Position numbers and translations under genes: made by a program | Assembly: GCA_009881125.1 (NCBI GenBank) | Contig: WXFH01000243.1 | Span: forward strand, 1 to 12,944 | Source of the DNA: Acidaminobacter sp. | Lineage (GTDB): Bacteria > Bacillota_A > Clostridia > Peptostreptococcales > Acidaminobacteraceae | Direction of reading: 5' to 3' | DNA length: 12,944 nt | In this document: one piece after another, positions 6,211-12,822 of the stretch | How positions within the stretch are numbered: the stretch's first letter is position 1 | Layout of the letters: each line of letters opens with the position of its first letter | The notes under the pieces: model-generated | What the model was told of the DNA's origin: nothing | Database searches by the model: none | The model's input: only the letters and a program-made list of their open reading frames with translations

Positions 6211-6815
6211 TCGGATTCCCCCTCGCTCTCGCTGTCATGCTTGCTTTCATCCTCGCTTTTACTGACGGGATCGAGTCCGCTGGCGCTTGGCGGAAAAAGA
6301 CGGTTTAGGAAGAGGCCCGTCACTATTCCACCACCAATGACGAGTATAGGATGCATGCCAAGCACGATCAAAAGCACAGCCGCCAGTGCAAATATTGCCA
6401 TATTTAACTGTGACCACTTTACTTTTTTTCCAAGGCGGTAGGCTGAAATCAGGATCATAACTGCAATGGCAGGCATGAGGCCGCTGAAGATCGGCTCAAT
6501 TTTGTCAGCAATATTCGCATTTATCAGCAAATGCGCTATGATGACAATAATAAAAAAGGATGGCAGAATAACGCCCAGGGACGCCATAAGCGCGCCGCCC
6601 AGACGTCTGAGTCTGTACCCAATAAAGGCAGCCATGTTGACGGCGATCGGTCCCGGCAGGCTCTGGGCGACGCTGATGATATCCAAAATCTCTTCATCCG
6701 TCATCCACGCCTTTTTCCTGACAATCTCCTCCTCAATCAGAGGGATCATGGCGTAACCACCGCCAAAAGTAAATAATCCAATTTTAAAAAACGTCGTCAG
6801 CAACGATTTATACAT
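6207..6815 (-). CDS. Chromate transporter, first half-size subunit with acidic tail
   Basis: A 202-residue CHR-family membrane protein. FTFGGGYAMIPLI is at residues 15-27 and QSLPGPIAVNMA at 51-62, both family hallmarks, with hydrophobic helices at about 75-100, 110-128 and 135-172. The start at 6815 is chosen because GGAGG stands seven bases upstream; an in-frame ATG seven codons earlier has no such site. The last 22 residues (181-202) form an unusual hydrophilic tail rich in Asp, Glu and Ser with one His, unlike typical family members; it may arise partly because the end of the gene also supplies the ribosome binding site of its partner. It is the first gene of the pair. A 10-bp palindrome AACACGTGTT (6832-6841) lies just upstream of the ribosome binding site. 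No clear -35 was found. Confidence 0.9.
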   Translation of the reverse strand: MYKSLLTTFFKIGLFTFGGGYAMIPLIEEEIVRKKAWMTDEEILDIISVAQSLPGPIAVNMAAFIGYRLRRLGGALMASLGVILPSFFIIVIIAHLLINANIADKIEPIFSGLMPAIAVMILISAYRLGKKVKWSQLNMAIFALAAVLLIVLGMHPILVIGGGIVTGLFLNRLFPPSASGLDPVSKSEDESKHDSESEGESE

Positions 6816-6958
6816 TATTGACCCTCCGAAGAACACGTGTTGAACAATCTTAAATTACATTGTATCATATCCGTCCATCGGCGTGGGCCGGAAGTTGAAA
6901 GCAGGTGTGAAATTGACTCAATCCATGAAGCGAAAACCCAGGAAGTGGTTGTCCGAGA

Positions 6959-7000
6959 GGAAGCGAGGGTCTTTAGGCGCGAGTCGCCGACACCCCTTCC
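6959..7000. repeat. Degenerate REP-like palindrome
   Basis: GGAAG (6959-6963) pairs with CTTCC (6996-7000). Inside, GGGTC faces GACACCC imperfectly, and GGCG (6976-6979) pairs with CGCC (6985-6988). The arms resemble a decayed version of the GGTGTCTGACACC elements at 7027-7093. The rest of the 6842-7109 gap holds no supported gene. Confidence 0.35.
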
Positions 7001-7026
7001 CGTTTAATAAATAAGAGATTCAAAGA

Positions 7027-7093
7027 GAAGCGGGTGTCTGACACCGACACTCTCCCTTTTTATGGGAGGAAGTCGGTGTCTGACACCCGCTTC
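7027..7093. repeat. Inverted pair of GGTGTCTGACACC REP-like elements
   Basis: Arms 7027-7048 and 7072-7093 are reverse complements over 22 bp with a single central mismatch. Each arm contains the near-palindrome GGTGTCTGACACC. Between them CTCCC (7052-7056) pairs with GGGAG (7064-7068) around a TTTTTAT loop. A third element occurs at 12760-12786, so this is a dispersed repeat. Such palindromes are often seen as REP sequences mobilised by RAYT-type Y1 transposases; that link is from general knowledge, as no transposase is in the window. It lies just past the aminopeptidase stop and may also hinder transcription or protect mRNA ends. Confidence 0.75.
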
Positions 7094-7109
7094 TTTTATC
7101 ACTGTCTCT

Positions 7110-8222
7110 TTATTTCAAATTCTCAGGATTCAGCACTTCCAGATCCTCAACGACGAAACGGCCATCTTTTCTTACCAGTTCCCCGTCGAAATACATTTCA
7201 CCGCCACCATATTCAGGCGTTTGGATGCAGACCAAATCCCAGTGAATGGCAGAGGCATTTCCATTTGATGCATCCTCATAAGCTCTGCCCGGTGTAAAGT
7301 GGAAGCTGCCCATGATTTTTTCATCAAACAGCGTATCTTTCATAGGCTTGAGAATATATGGATTGACGCCAATCGCGAATTCGCCCACATAACGGGCACC
7401 CTCATCCGTATCAAAGACCTGATTGATCTTTTCAGTGTCGTTGGCAGTCGCTTCGACAATCTTCCCATTCTCAAACCTGAGCACTATATTTTCATAAGTG
7501 AAACCGTTGTAAACCGCAGGACAGTTATAGGAAATTACGCCGTTGACCGAATCCTTCACCGGTGCTGTAAAGACTTCTCCGTCCGGAATATTGTTCTCAC
7601 CGGCACATTTGATAACAGGAATTTCGCCTATAGAAAAAGATAAATCCGTTCCCTGTCCTACAATTCTAACCTCACGCGTCTTTTCAAGCCGTTCAACCAA
7701 AGCATCCATTGCTTTCGACATCTTTCCATAATCGAGGTTGCAGACGTCAAAATAAAACGCCTCAAATTGCTCCAGACTCGTAGAAGCTAACTGGGCCATA
7801 GAACTGTTCGGATAACGCAGCACCACCCATTTGGTATTGTTGACGCGTTCATTGGTCAGATTCGAGAGGTATTTTTCCATGTAGAGGCGCATTTTCGCAC
7901 TCGGTACATCTGCCATTTCATTCACATTATCTGCACCCGAGATCCCAATGTAGGCATCCATCTGACGCATTTTATAGAGATCGACCTCTTCCCAAAGCTT
8001 ATAAAGCGTTTCATCACCCTGCATGACTATTTCCCTGGTAAGGACAGGATCCTTGAGTTCTACAAAAGGATGTCCGCCAGCCGCATAGATCTCACGAACC
8101 AAGGCTCTGACCAAAGGCTTGGGACTTTCTCCCACGCTTTGGATCTGCACTTTTTCTCCCGGTTGTACATTACAGGAATATTGCACAAGGTTTTTCGCCA
8201 ATTGATCGATTCTCGGATCCAT
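7110..8222 (-). CDS. M29-family metallo-aminopeptidase
   Basis: A 370-residue cytoplasmic peptidase of the AmpS/PepS/aminopeptidase T family, which removes N-terminal amino acids using a two-metal centre. The ligands expected for M29 enzymes are all visible: Glu216 (PDGEVFTAP), Glu281 (YVGEFAIG), His308 and Tyr315 (FHFTPGRAYED), and His327 with Asp329 (IHWDL). The length is slightly under the usual roughly 400-410 residues. An open frame extends 14 codons further upstream, but the start at 8222 has GAGGAGG directly before it. It is a single-gene unit with its own promoter (8282-8310). The likely role is peptide turnover for amino-acid supply. Confidence 0.92.
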   Translation of the reverse strand: MDPRIDQLAKNLVQYSCNVQPGEKVQIQSVGESPKPLVRALVREIYAAGGHPFVELKDPVLTREIVMQGDETLYKLWEEVDLYKMRQMDAYIGISGADNVNEMADVPSAKMRLYMEKYLSNLTNERVNNTKWVVLRYPNSSMAQLASTSLEQFEAFYFDVCNLDYGKMSKAMDALVERLEKTREVRIVGQGTDLSFSIGEIPVIKCAGENNIPDGEVFTAPVKDSVNGVISYNCPAVYNGFTYENIVLRFENGKIVEATANDTEKINQVFDTDEGARYVGEFAIGVNPYILKPMKDTLFDEKIMGSFHFTPGRAYEDASNGNASAIHWDLVCIQTPEYGGGEMYFDGELVRKDGRFVVEDLEVLNPENLK

Positions 8223-8281
8223 AATATCCTCCTCATAGTCCATTGGTTTACAGTGGATGGCCATAGTCTATTTTCGCTTTC

Positions 8282-8310
8282 ATTATATACAAATAATTTA
8301 TACGTCGCAA
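8282..8310 (-). promoter_or_regulatory. Promoter of the M29 aminopeptidase gene
   Basis: TTGCGA (8305-8310) and TATAAT (8282-8287) on the minus strand are 17 bp apart, and the -10 is a perfect match. The predicted leader is about 50 bases. No operator-like repeat was noticed. Confidence 0.75.
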
Positions 8311-8387
8311 TATTTTTATATGGTTCCAAATATTGATTTTTTGTAATCTGAGCCTATCCTTCACCCTTGAATAACCATACACAAGGC

Positions 8388-8425
8388 ACCGCTAACCCAC
8401 GACTGAAGTCACGGGTGTGCGCGGT
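8388..8425. repeat. IS200/IS605-end-like hairpin at the kinase stop codon
   Basis: ACCGC (8388-8392) pairs with GCGGT (8421-8425), enclosing CCCACGACTGAAGTCACGGG (8396-8415), whose GACT/AGTC core and CCC/GGG ends pair with two mismatches. The inner hairpin resembles the subterminal hairpins of IS200/IS605-family elements or their derived palindromes. No transposase is present. The outer arm touches the TAA stop of the kinase gene. No U-tract follows on the minus strand, but it could still attenuate transcription. Confidence 0.4.
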
Positions 8426-9207
8426 TATTTAATCAAATTGGTCAGTGCTTCGCGCAGCCCTGCAGCACTTTCTATTCTCGAGGTTGACTCAATCCGTGTA
8501 CACCGGCGCATCACATCATAGAAAGCAGGGCTAAAGCTGTGAGGCTCAAGGGCTGCGATTTCCAGAAACATCCGCCCAAAACTGTATAAATCCACCGCAG
8601 CATCACAGCTGCCCGGAAACAGCTTTGCCTCAGGCGGAGCATAGCCCCTGGTGCCTTTGATCCCAGTACGTTCTCCTATCCTGTCCGCATCAGCCTTTGC
8701 TGCCGAAACCTTACGCCCAACTGCCGCCAATGGCCTGGCTGAGTCAAAATCAATCAGCACTGCATCTTCAAAGGAGTCTATGATGACATTCTCCGGTTTA
8801 ACATCATGATGAATAAAGCCGTAGGCATCATGGAGACGGCTAAGGGTTGTCGCCAGTTGAACCGACCATTTCATTGCATTCAGCACAACCTTATGAGGCG
8901 CCTCGTACATGAGCGCCCTCAGTGTCACACCCTCAATCCACTCCTCTTCGACCAAGAGCTCCTCTCCGAGATGTCCCGAAACCGACCAATGAAACACTAC
9001 CGGCACATTCATACCTCTTGGCGCCCTCATCAGATCCAGCAGTTTGAGATAAGTCTGACTTACAGGCTTGTCGTACCGCTTAATGCAGCGCTTGCCGCGT
9101 CCTTCAAAACTTCGTACACAATATACGCTGCAGCTGCTCCCTCTCGCGACATCTTCCCGAATAGGTGCAGATTTGTCCAAAAGTATAGAATCCTTATTTT
9201 TTCTCAA
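8425..9207 (-). CDS. Hanks-type Ser/Thr protein kinase of the pseudopilin operon
   Basis: A soluble 260-residue protein that is almost wholly a protein kinase domain. ARGSSCSVY (21-29) replaces the glycine-rich loop, Lys43 (CIKRY) is the ATP-anchoring lysine, HHDVKPEN (133-140) is the catalytic loop with Asp135, DFD (153-155) stands in for DFG with the metal-binding Asp153, and GYAPPE (188-193) is the APE-type motif. There are no PASTA repeats and no membrane helix, unlike PrkC. The start is uncertain: I prefer the TTG at 9207, with GGAGG nine bases upstream and a 14-base overlap with the pseudopilin gene, implying translational coupling. A TTG nine codons later is an alternative. The longer upstream open frame runs antiparallel to nothing useful and duplicates the pseudopilin region out of frame. 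The substrate is probably an envelope or pilus-related protein, by context only. Confidence 0.8.
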   Translation of the reverse strand: MRKNKDSILLDKSAPIREDVARGSSCSVYCVRSFEGRGKRCIKRYDKPVSQTYLKLLDLMRAPRGMNVPVVFHWSVSGHLGEELLVEEEWIEGVTLRALMYEAPHKVVLNAMKWSVQLATTLSRLHDAYGFIHHDVKPENVIIDSFEDAVLIDFDSARPLAAVGRKVSAAKADADRIGERTGIKGTRGYAPPEAKLFPGSCDAAVDLYSFGRMFLEIAALEPHSFSPAFYDVMRRCTRIESTSRIESAAGLREALTNLIK

Positions 9208-9823
9208 ACAGCGGCACCTCCAATATGCAGTGGGCACATGCCTCATAGCCTTGAATTTCTGCCTCATCCTGGGAAATTTCGCGACTGGATTTTCTGAGAT
9301 GAAAGCAGCCGGCCTCATGGTATTTCGATCCGGTGTTGGTGACATAGACCATAGCTGACACTTTATCAGAGTTCTCGTCGGTACCGAGGCTGTCGTTAGC
9401 CTTGTAAATCGAACGCCCTGTCTTCTCAAAGCTGGTGACCACATAACCAATGATCGGAACCCTGCGGACCCAATAGAGCTTGGCGACAAAATTCCCTTTG
9501 TCATCCTCACGAAGATAGAGATATTGAAGATCCACCCTGCGATCAACTGCCGCCAAATTGGCAGCCATGGCAAGACTCGTGCCCCCCGGCGAGTGAAGTG
9601 TCGCCGGATCCTGGACCGAAATCTGCAGGCAGGTGTTGTGAAACGCTTGCCGCGTAACCTCAACTGCTCTGAGATGTCCCAGATACTGAGCGAGTCCTAA
9701 ACCCATGATCAGCAGCAACGGAACTGCAATGGCAGCCTCAACCGTCAGCACGCCTTTACGGTTAAGCCGGCAGTCAAACCAACGGGCAATCCAACAGCTA
9801 CGCCAGCACCTAATCCAATCCAT
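9194..9823 (-). CDS. TadE-like pseudopilin with a C-terminal Ada/ComEC-type Cys/His motif
   Basis: A 209-residue protein with a class III-like prepilin signal: basic leader, then NRKGVLTVEAA (21-31) with cleavage expected after Gly24 and Glu at +5, followed by a hydrophobic helix to about residue 48. Such TadE/TadF-type proteins are minor pilins or assembly factors of Tad/Flp pili. Residues about 159-200 form a separate unit with VYVTNTGSKYH, GC-x3-L-x2-S, EA, GYEACAHC, matching the small metal-binding motif seen near the ends of some nucleases and ComEC-like proteins (His169, Cys173, Cys196, Cys199). The fusion would put a zinc-binding knob outside the membrane. It overlaps the upstream gene by 14 bases and the downstream kinase. 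The start at 9823 is preferred over the ATG two codons earlier, for spacing from GGGA. Confidence 0.78.
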   Translation of the reverse strand: MDWIRCWRSCWIARWFDCRLNRKGVLTVEAAIAVPLLLIMGLGLAQYLGHLRAVEVTRQAFHNTCLQISVQDPATLHSPGGTSLAMAANLAAVDRRVDLQYLYLREDDKGNFVAKLYWVRRVPIIGYVVTSFEKTGRSIYKANDSLGTDENSDKVSAMVYVTNTGSKYHEAGCFHLRKSSREISQDEAEIQGYEACAHCILEVPLFEKK

Positions 9824-11354
9824 AGCCATCTTCCCAGATCACCCCCGGAAGTCCGTCAGCGGTTTCAACGCTGATGACAAACCGCGTTGTCCTTTGGCCG
9901 AGATCGACGCCGTCTTTACCATCCCCAATCGAAATCAGATCCATAACGCGCAGCACATGGTTTGTTGAAGCTTTTGCCGCAAGCAGCGCGATTAAGTGAT
10001 CTCCGTAGTCCGCAGCAGTCAGGTCATCATGCTTCATAGCGGCATCAGGGGCATCTGGCGCCCCGTTGCCACCATCACCAAATCGGGTCCTCCAAGTTTC
10101 ATCTGTGAAATGCACCCATGGCAACGCTTCGCCACTTAACAGCCGCTTTAAATCGCTCCTGCTCTCTGCCATGCCCCAAGTCAAAACGAGTGCCGATGAA
10201 GTAACTTGAGACGGTACACCCGCTATTGCTTGGACCGCCCCTGCGACGACTCCAATTAATTCCTGTTTTTCACTGCAAGCTGAAACGTGGGCTGCATTGC
10301 CCGCAAGACGCATCAAATAAACTTCTGTAAAGGCTCTGGCCTTATTGAAGGCTTCTTCGTCATAACCATACAGGATGTACTCCAGCTCAGCCTTAAAGAA
10401 TGAGGGCTGGGGTGTCGAAGTGTAAAAGGCAGCCCGGCGGTCAGCAACCCAATGTCTGAAGTGATGGGCGACATAAAAAAGAAAGCATCCGCGGTCTGTT
10501 GACGACAATGCCGCTTTGGGGCCAATGTAAGAACGGCTGGTCAGATTGGCCTTTACTGCCGCCGAAAGAGTTCTATCCAAGTCTTGATCCAAGTCTTGAT
10601 CCAGGTCTTGATCCAGGGTTTGACCTTGGTTCTGTGGATCTTGAGCCCCCTCAACCGCTTCAGTTTTACCTGCCTGCCGGATCCATTTGATTGCTTTGGC
10701 CGCGAGCTCTCGATCCGCCGGCTTTACATCCAGCGCCTCATTTACATCTTTACCAGCCTCGCCATCTTCATTTTCAACACCGTCCTCCCTCGAGCCGCTC
10801 AAATGCGTCTCAAATACTGCACTTGGATCATTGTACTCCACAGAATCCTTGCCATTTTCCACCAGCTCAGGAACAGCCGCGAACCTCCCGACGAATCCGT
10901 TCAACACCTCTTCTGCAACACCTGCTGCAACCGCCTGTCGTACTGCCTCCATAAAATACACCGGCTGATCAAGCCTGCGGCTCGGCTCAAAGGTCCACGT
11001 CCTGTCAGGCTGTTTCCAACTCAGATTAGGCCCAAAGGACCCAGTGAGATAGGCCGATGGTTCCGCGACATCAAGGTCCACCGCCAACAAACTGTAGGCT
11101 TCCAACAGACGCCGGTCGTAGGTGTGAAGAATCGACTGACCCGCCAGCTCCAACCTCCTGAGCATTTCCGCATGCCTTGTCTGCTTCGTCCCATAAGAAA
11201 CCAATGCCGCGAAGAGCATGACGAGCGTCATGGTCATAAGAAGTACAAACAGCGTTACAGACCCCGTGTTCCCTGATGGACCAATCGAATCGTATCGGGG
11301 CATGAAAGAATATTTCCGACTTGCCTTATGATTGTGCAATTGTGCGCTGGACAT
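9810..11354 (-). CDS. DUF5702-like envelope protein of the TadE cluster
   Basis: A 514-residue protein with a short basic N-terminus, one hydrophobic helix at about 32-53 (GSVTLFVLLMTMTLVMLFAA region) and a long extracytoplasmic part, an arrangement typical of the DUF5702 proteins found next to TadE genes in Clostridia. The helix followed by RRLELAGQSILHTYDRRLLE, and the later FKAELEYILYG (320-330) and YGDHLIALL (450-458), fit that family. Residues about 165-262 are a low-complexity acidic linker with an exact DLDQ tandem repeat at about 248-259. The start at 11354 has AGGGGG six bases upstream. A TTG at 11399 is possible but would overlap the preceding gene's last codons. It follows the first pseudopilin by 32 bp. 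Function unknown; probably a pseudopilin-associated surface component. Confidence 0.75.
   Translation of the reverse strand: MSSAQLHNHKASRKYSFMPRYDSIGPSGNTGSVTLFVLLMTMTLVMLFAALVSYGTKQTRHAEMLRRLELAGQSILHTYDRRLLEAYSLLAVDLDVAEPSAYLTGSFGPNLSWKQPDRTWTFEPSRRLDQPVYFMEAVRQAVAAGVAEEVLNGFVGRFAAVPELVENGKDSVEYNDPSAVFETHLSGSREDGVENEDGEAGKDVNEALDVKPADRELAAKAIKWIRQAGKTEAVEGAQDPQNQGQTLDQDLDQDLDQDLDRTLSAAVKANLTSRSYIGPKAALSSTDRGCFLFYVAHHFRHWVADRRAAFYTSTPQPSFFKAELEYILYGYDEEAFNKARAFTEVYLMRLAGNAAHVSACSEKQELIGVVAGAVQAIAGVPSQVTSSALVLTWGMAESRSDLKRLLSGEALPWVHFTDETWRTRFGDGGNGAPDAPDAAMKHDDLTAADYGDHLIALLAAKASTNHVLRVMDLISIGDGKDGVDLGQRTTRFVISVETADGLPGVIWEDGYGLD
10569..10628 (-). repeat. 12-bp tandem repeat encoding DLDQ
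   Basis: Near-identical units of GTCTTGATCCAA/G are at 10581-10592, 10593-10604 and 10605-10616, with degenerate copies on both sides. Because 12 is a multiple of three, changes in copy number keep the DUF5702-like gene in frame while altering its acidic linker length. Confidence 0.85.
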
Positions 11355-11386
11355 GCCCTTCCCCCTATTTAACCCGGATGATCCGT

Positions 11387-11851
11387 TTAAGGTATCCAAA
11401 AGCGCTTCATTCCCCCGAACTCTTGTCTATACATACCATAGACCAGCAGATTCACCGGAAGTCTGAGATGAAAGGATCGGCCACTGACAGGTTTGAGCCT
11501 CTTCAGCCAGCGTTGGTCCGGATTTAAAACCGCATTCAACTTTAAAGTGCGAATACCAGCCACGCCTTTGAATTCTAAGGACTCACTCATTTCAATAGAT
11601 CCAGCTGCTTTGAGTCCGTGTTTAAAATCGAGCCGCTGCGTTTCCACCTGGTGCATTTCTATTATCCCGTATTGATGCATCCCTGCCACCATCAGGATCG
11701 ATTGGAACTCAAAGAGCATCATCATGATGATCAACATTGACAGCATTAACGCCGCCGGGACAAGGATAGCTGCCTCAACCGTCAGCATCCCTCTTTGTCC
11801 GGAGATCCCGGACAATATGCTTTTGTGAAGAGGATAGATGAAATTAGTCAT
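11387..11851 (-). CDS. TadE-like pseudopilin, first gene of the cluster
   Basis: A 154-residue protein with a basic leader, GQRGMLTVEAAILVP at residues 18-32 (cleavage expected after Gly21, Glu at +5) and a hydrophobic helix to about 47, the hallmark of TadE-family pseudopilins processed by a prepilin peptidase. The remaining roughly 105 residues form a periplasm-like, moderately basic domain with no motif I recognise. The start ATG at 11851 has AGGTGA five bases upstream; a GTG three codons earlier falls within that site and is less likely. It is the first gene of the leftward cluster. Upstream there is an A+T-rich gap with TTGACG and several -10-like sequences but no properly spaced pair. 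No TadA, TadB/C, CpaB or peptidase gene accompanies it here. Confidence 0.8.
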   Translation of the reverse strand: MTNFIYPLHKSILSGISGQRGMLTVEAAILVPAALMLSMLIIMMMLFEFQSILMVAGMHQYGIIEMHQVETQRLDFKHGLKAAGSIEMSESLEFKGVAGIRTLKLNAVLNPDQRWLKRLKPVSGRSFHLRLPVNLLVYGMYRQEFGGMKRFWIP

Positions 11852-12078
11852 TGAAATCACCTGCTTTCAATCCAAAGTCAGAGCAATTTTTACATTTTAT
11901 ACCTTTTTTGTTGTAATATTAGATTACCATATTTTAACATTTCGTCAAGCCCTTTTTTCAAGGATAATTTCTCAGCCTGCAGAGACATCCGCTTCATACC
12001 TATAGATTAATGATAGATTAATTCCGCGAAGTATATTGTATTTTGTATTTTTTATTCTTTTTTTTTGATGAGAATCGG
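11852..12078. other. A+T-rich divergent intergenic region
   Basis: This separates the leftward pseudopilin cluster from the rightward 4Fe-4S protein gene. No gene or RNA is recognised. The leftward promoter could not be assigned: TTGACG (minus strand, near 11944-11949) has no -10 at normal spacing. Confidence 0.4.
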
Positions 12079-12107
12079 TTGACATCAGATCTGACTTTCG
12101 GTATAGT
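12079..12107 (+). promoter_or_regulatory. Promoter of the 4Fe-4S membrane protein gene
   Basis: A perfect TTGACA (12079-12084) and TATAGT (12102-12107, 5/6 match) stand 17 bp apart. This is the most consensus-like promoter for a single gene here, so it is likely strong unless repressed through the palindrome that follows. Confidence 0.85.
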
Positions 12108-12126
12108 AACACTTGTGCTCAACGAG

Positions 12127-12151
12127 CCCCCTCCCATAGGGGTATGGGCAC
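12127..12151. promoter_or_regulatory. CsoR/CstR-like operator candidate
   Basis: The leader holds CCCATA (12133-12138), GGGG, TATGGG (12143-12148), a palindrome of C/G tracts flanked by A/T. It overlaps a second pairing, CCCCT (12128-12132) with AGGGG (12138-12142). G-tract/C-tract operators with an ATAGGGGTAT-type core are typical of CsoR-family metal or persulfide sensors. Its position, about 15-35 bases after the expected transcription start, fits repression. A hairpin in the mRNA is the alternative. Confidence 0.45.
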
Positions 12152-12202
12152 TTCTTAAAATCAAACTTTTTGACATCTAAGATAACACGGAGGTAAGACA
12201 AC

Positions 12203-12742
12203 ATGGTCCAAAAAATCATTCCACTTAAGCAGCCTGCAGCAACTCAAAACAAATCTAATCAGAAACCAAAGAAGAAATCTCATATGGCATGGTCCTGGCT
12301 CATCATGATAGTCTTTCTCGCGCTCTCAGTCCTCGACCTGCGTTTCGGCCTCGGTGCCGTACTTTGCATGACCGTCCCTATGATTCATGCCTTAAGAGGT
12401 CATGGTAAAATCCACTGCTCACATTATTGCCCCCGGGGTTCTCTCTTCGGAAAATTTCTTCAGCGAATCAGTCTGAGGAATTCATTGCCAGCATTCATGC
12501 GTACTACGGTCTTTAAAAATGCTCTATTAAGTCTCATGGTCATTATGCTGACGATTTCGATCTCCCACAACCATGACTCTATACAAGCCATCGGCATGGC
12601 ACTTTTTCGCTTCATGGCGGCATCCCTAGCGGTTGGCCTGTTGCTCGGAGTTTTCTATCAGCCGCGCAGTTGGTGCCAAGTTTGTCCAATGGGACACGCA
12701 ACCAGCATAATTGCCACTTACCAGAAAAAATCCGCTGCATAG
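12203..12742 (+). CDS. 4Fe-4S-binding membrane protein (NapH/CcoG-like)
   Basis: A 179-residue protein with a basic N-terminus (residues 1-27), membrane helices at about 30-48, 50-64, 107-122 and 133-152, and two cysteine motifs on what should be the same side: HCSHYCPRGSLFG (Cys72, Cys76) and WCQVCPMG (Cys158, Cys161). Together these could hold one 4Fe-4S cluster, split across the protein as in the NapH/NosR/CcoG-type integral iron-sulfur family, which pass electrons across or to the membrane. Each motif has a CP pair, but the count of cysteines is lower than in full polyferredoxins. The ribosome binding site GGAGGT is eight bases before the ATG. It is a single-gene unit behind a strong promoter. 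A role in sulfur or copper redox chemistry is only suggested by the operator-like site. Confidence 0.8.
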   Translation: MVQKIIPLKQPAATQNKSNQKPKKKSHMAWSWLIMIVFLALSVLDLRFGLGAVLCMTVPMIHALRGHGKIHCSHYCPRGSLFGKFLQRISLRNSLPAFMRTTVFKNALLSLMVIMLTISISHNHDSIQAIGMALFRFMAASLAVGLLLGVFYQPRSWCQVCPMGHATSIIATYQKKSAA

Positions 12743-12759
12743 CAAAAATTTAAGGAATT

Positions 12760-12786
12760 GGAAAGTGGTGTCTGACACCGCTTTCC
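12760..12786. repeat. Third GGTGTCTGACACC REP-like element
   Basis: GGAAAG and GGTGTC on the left pair with GACACC and CTTTCC on the right, with one T-G wobble between the two blocks. The core is identical to that of the pair at 7027-7093, some 5.7 kb away. It follows the 4Fe-4S gene stop by about 18 bp and may also act as a transcript end. Confidence 0.7.
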
Positions 12787-12822
12787 TAATCCGAATTCCC
12801 TGTCCACTTTTTAATGCAAAAA

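Noticed and set aside
6925..7014. A 29-codon basic open frame on the plus strand (MKRKPRKWLSE...)
   Set aside because: There is no ribosome binding site at proper distance, and its end overlaps the degenerate palindrome; composition alone is not enough.
7027..7093. Intrinsic terminator of the aminopeptidase gene
   Set aside because: The stem is strong but no U-tract follows on the minus strand, and the same motif recurs at 12760, so a dispersed repeat explains it better.
9208..9663. N-terminal extension of the kinase open frame
   Set aside because: This stretch is the pseudopilin gene read out of frame. It is rich in Arg and lacks kinase motifs, and the pseudopilin frame has clear prepilin and cysteine motifs.
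10584..11276. A 230-codon plus-strand open frame
   Set aside because: It is antisense to the DUF5702-like gene, has no ribosome binding site and no recognisable domain.
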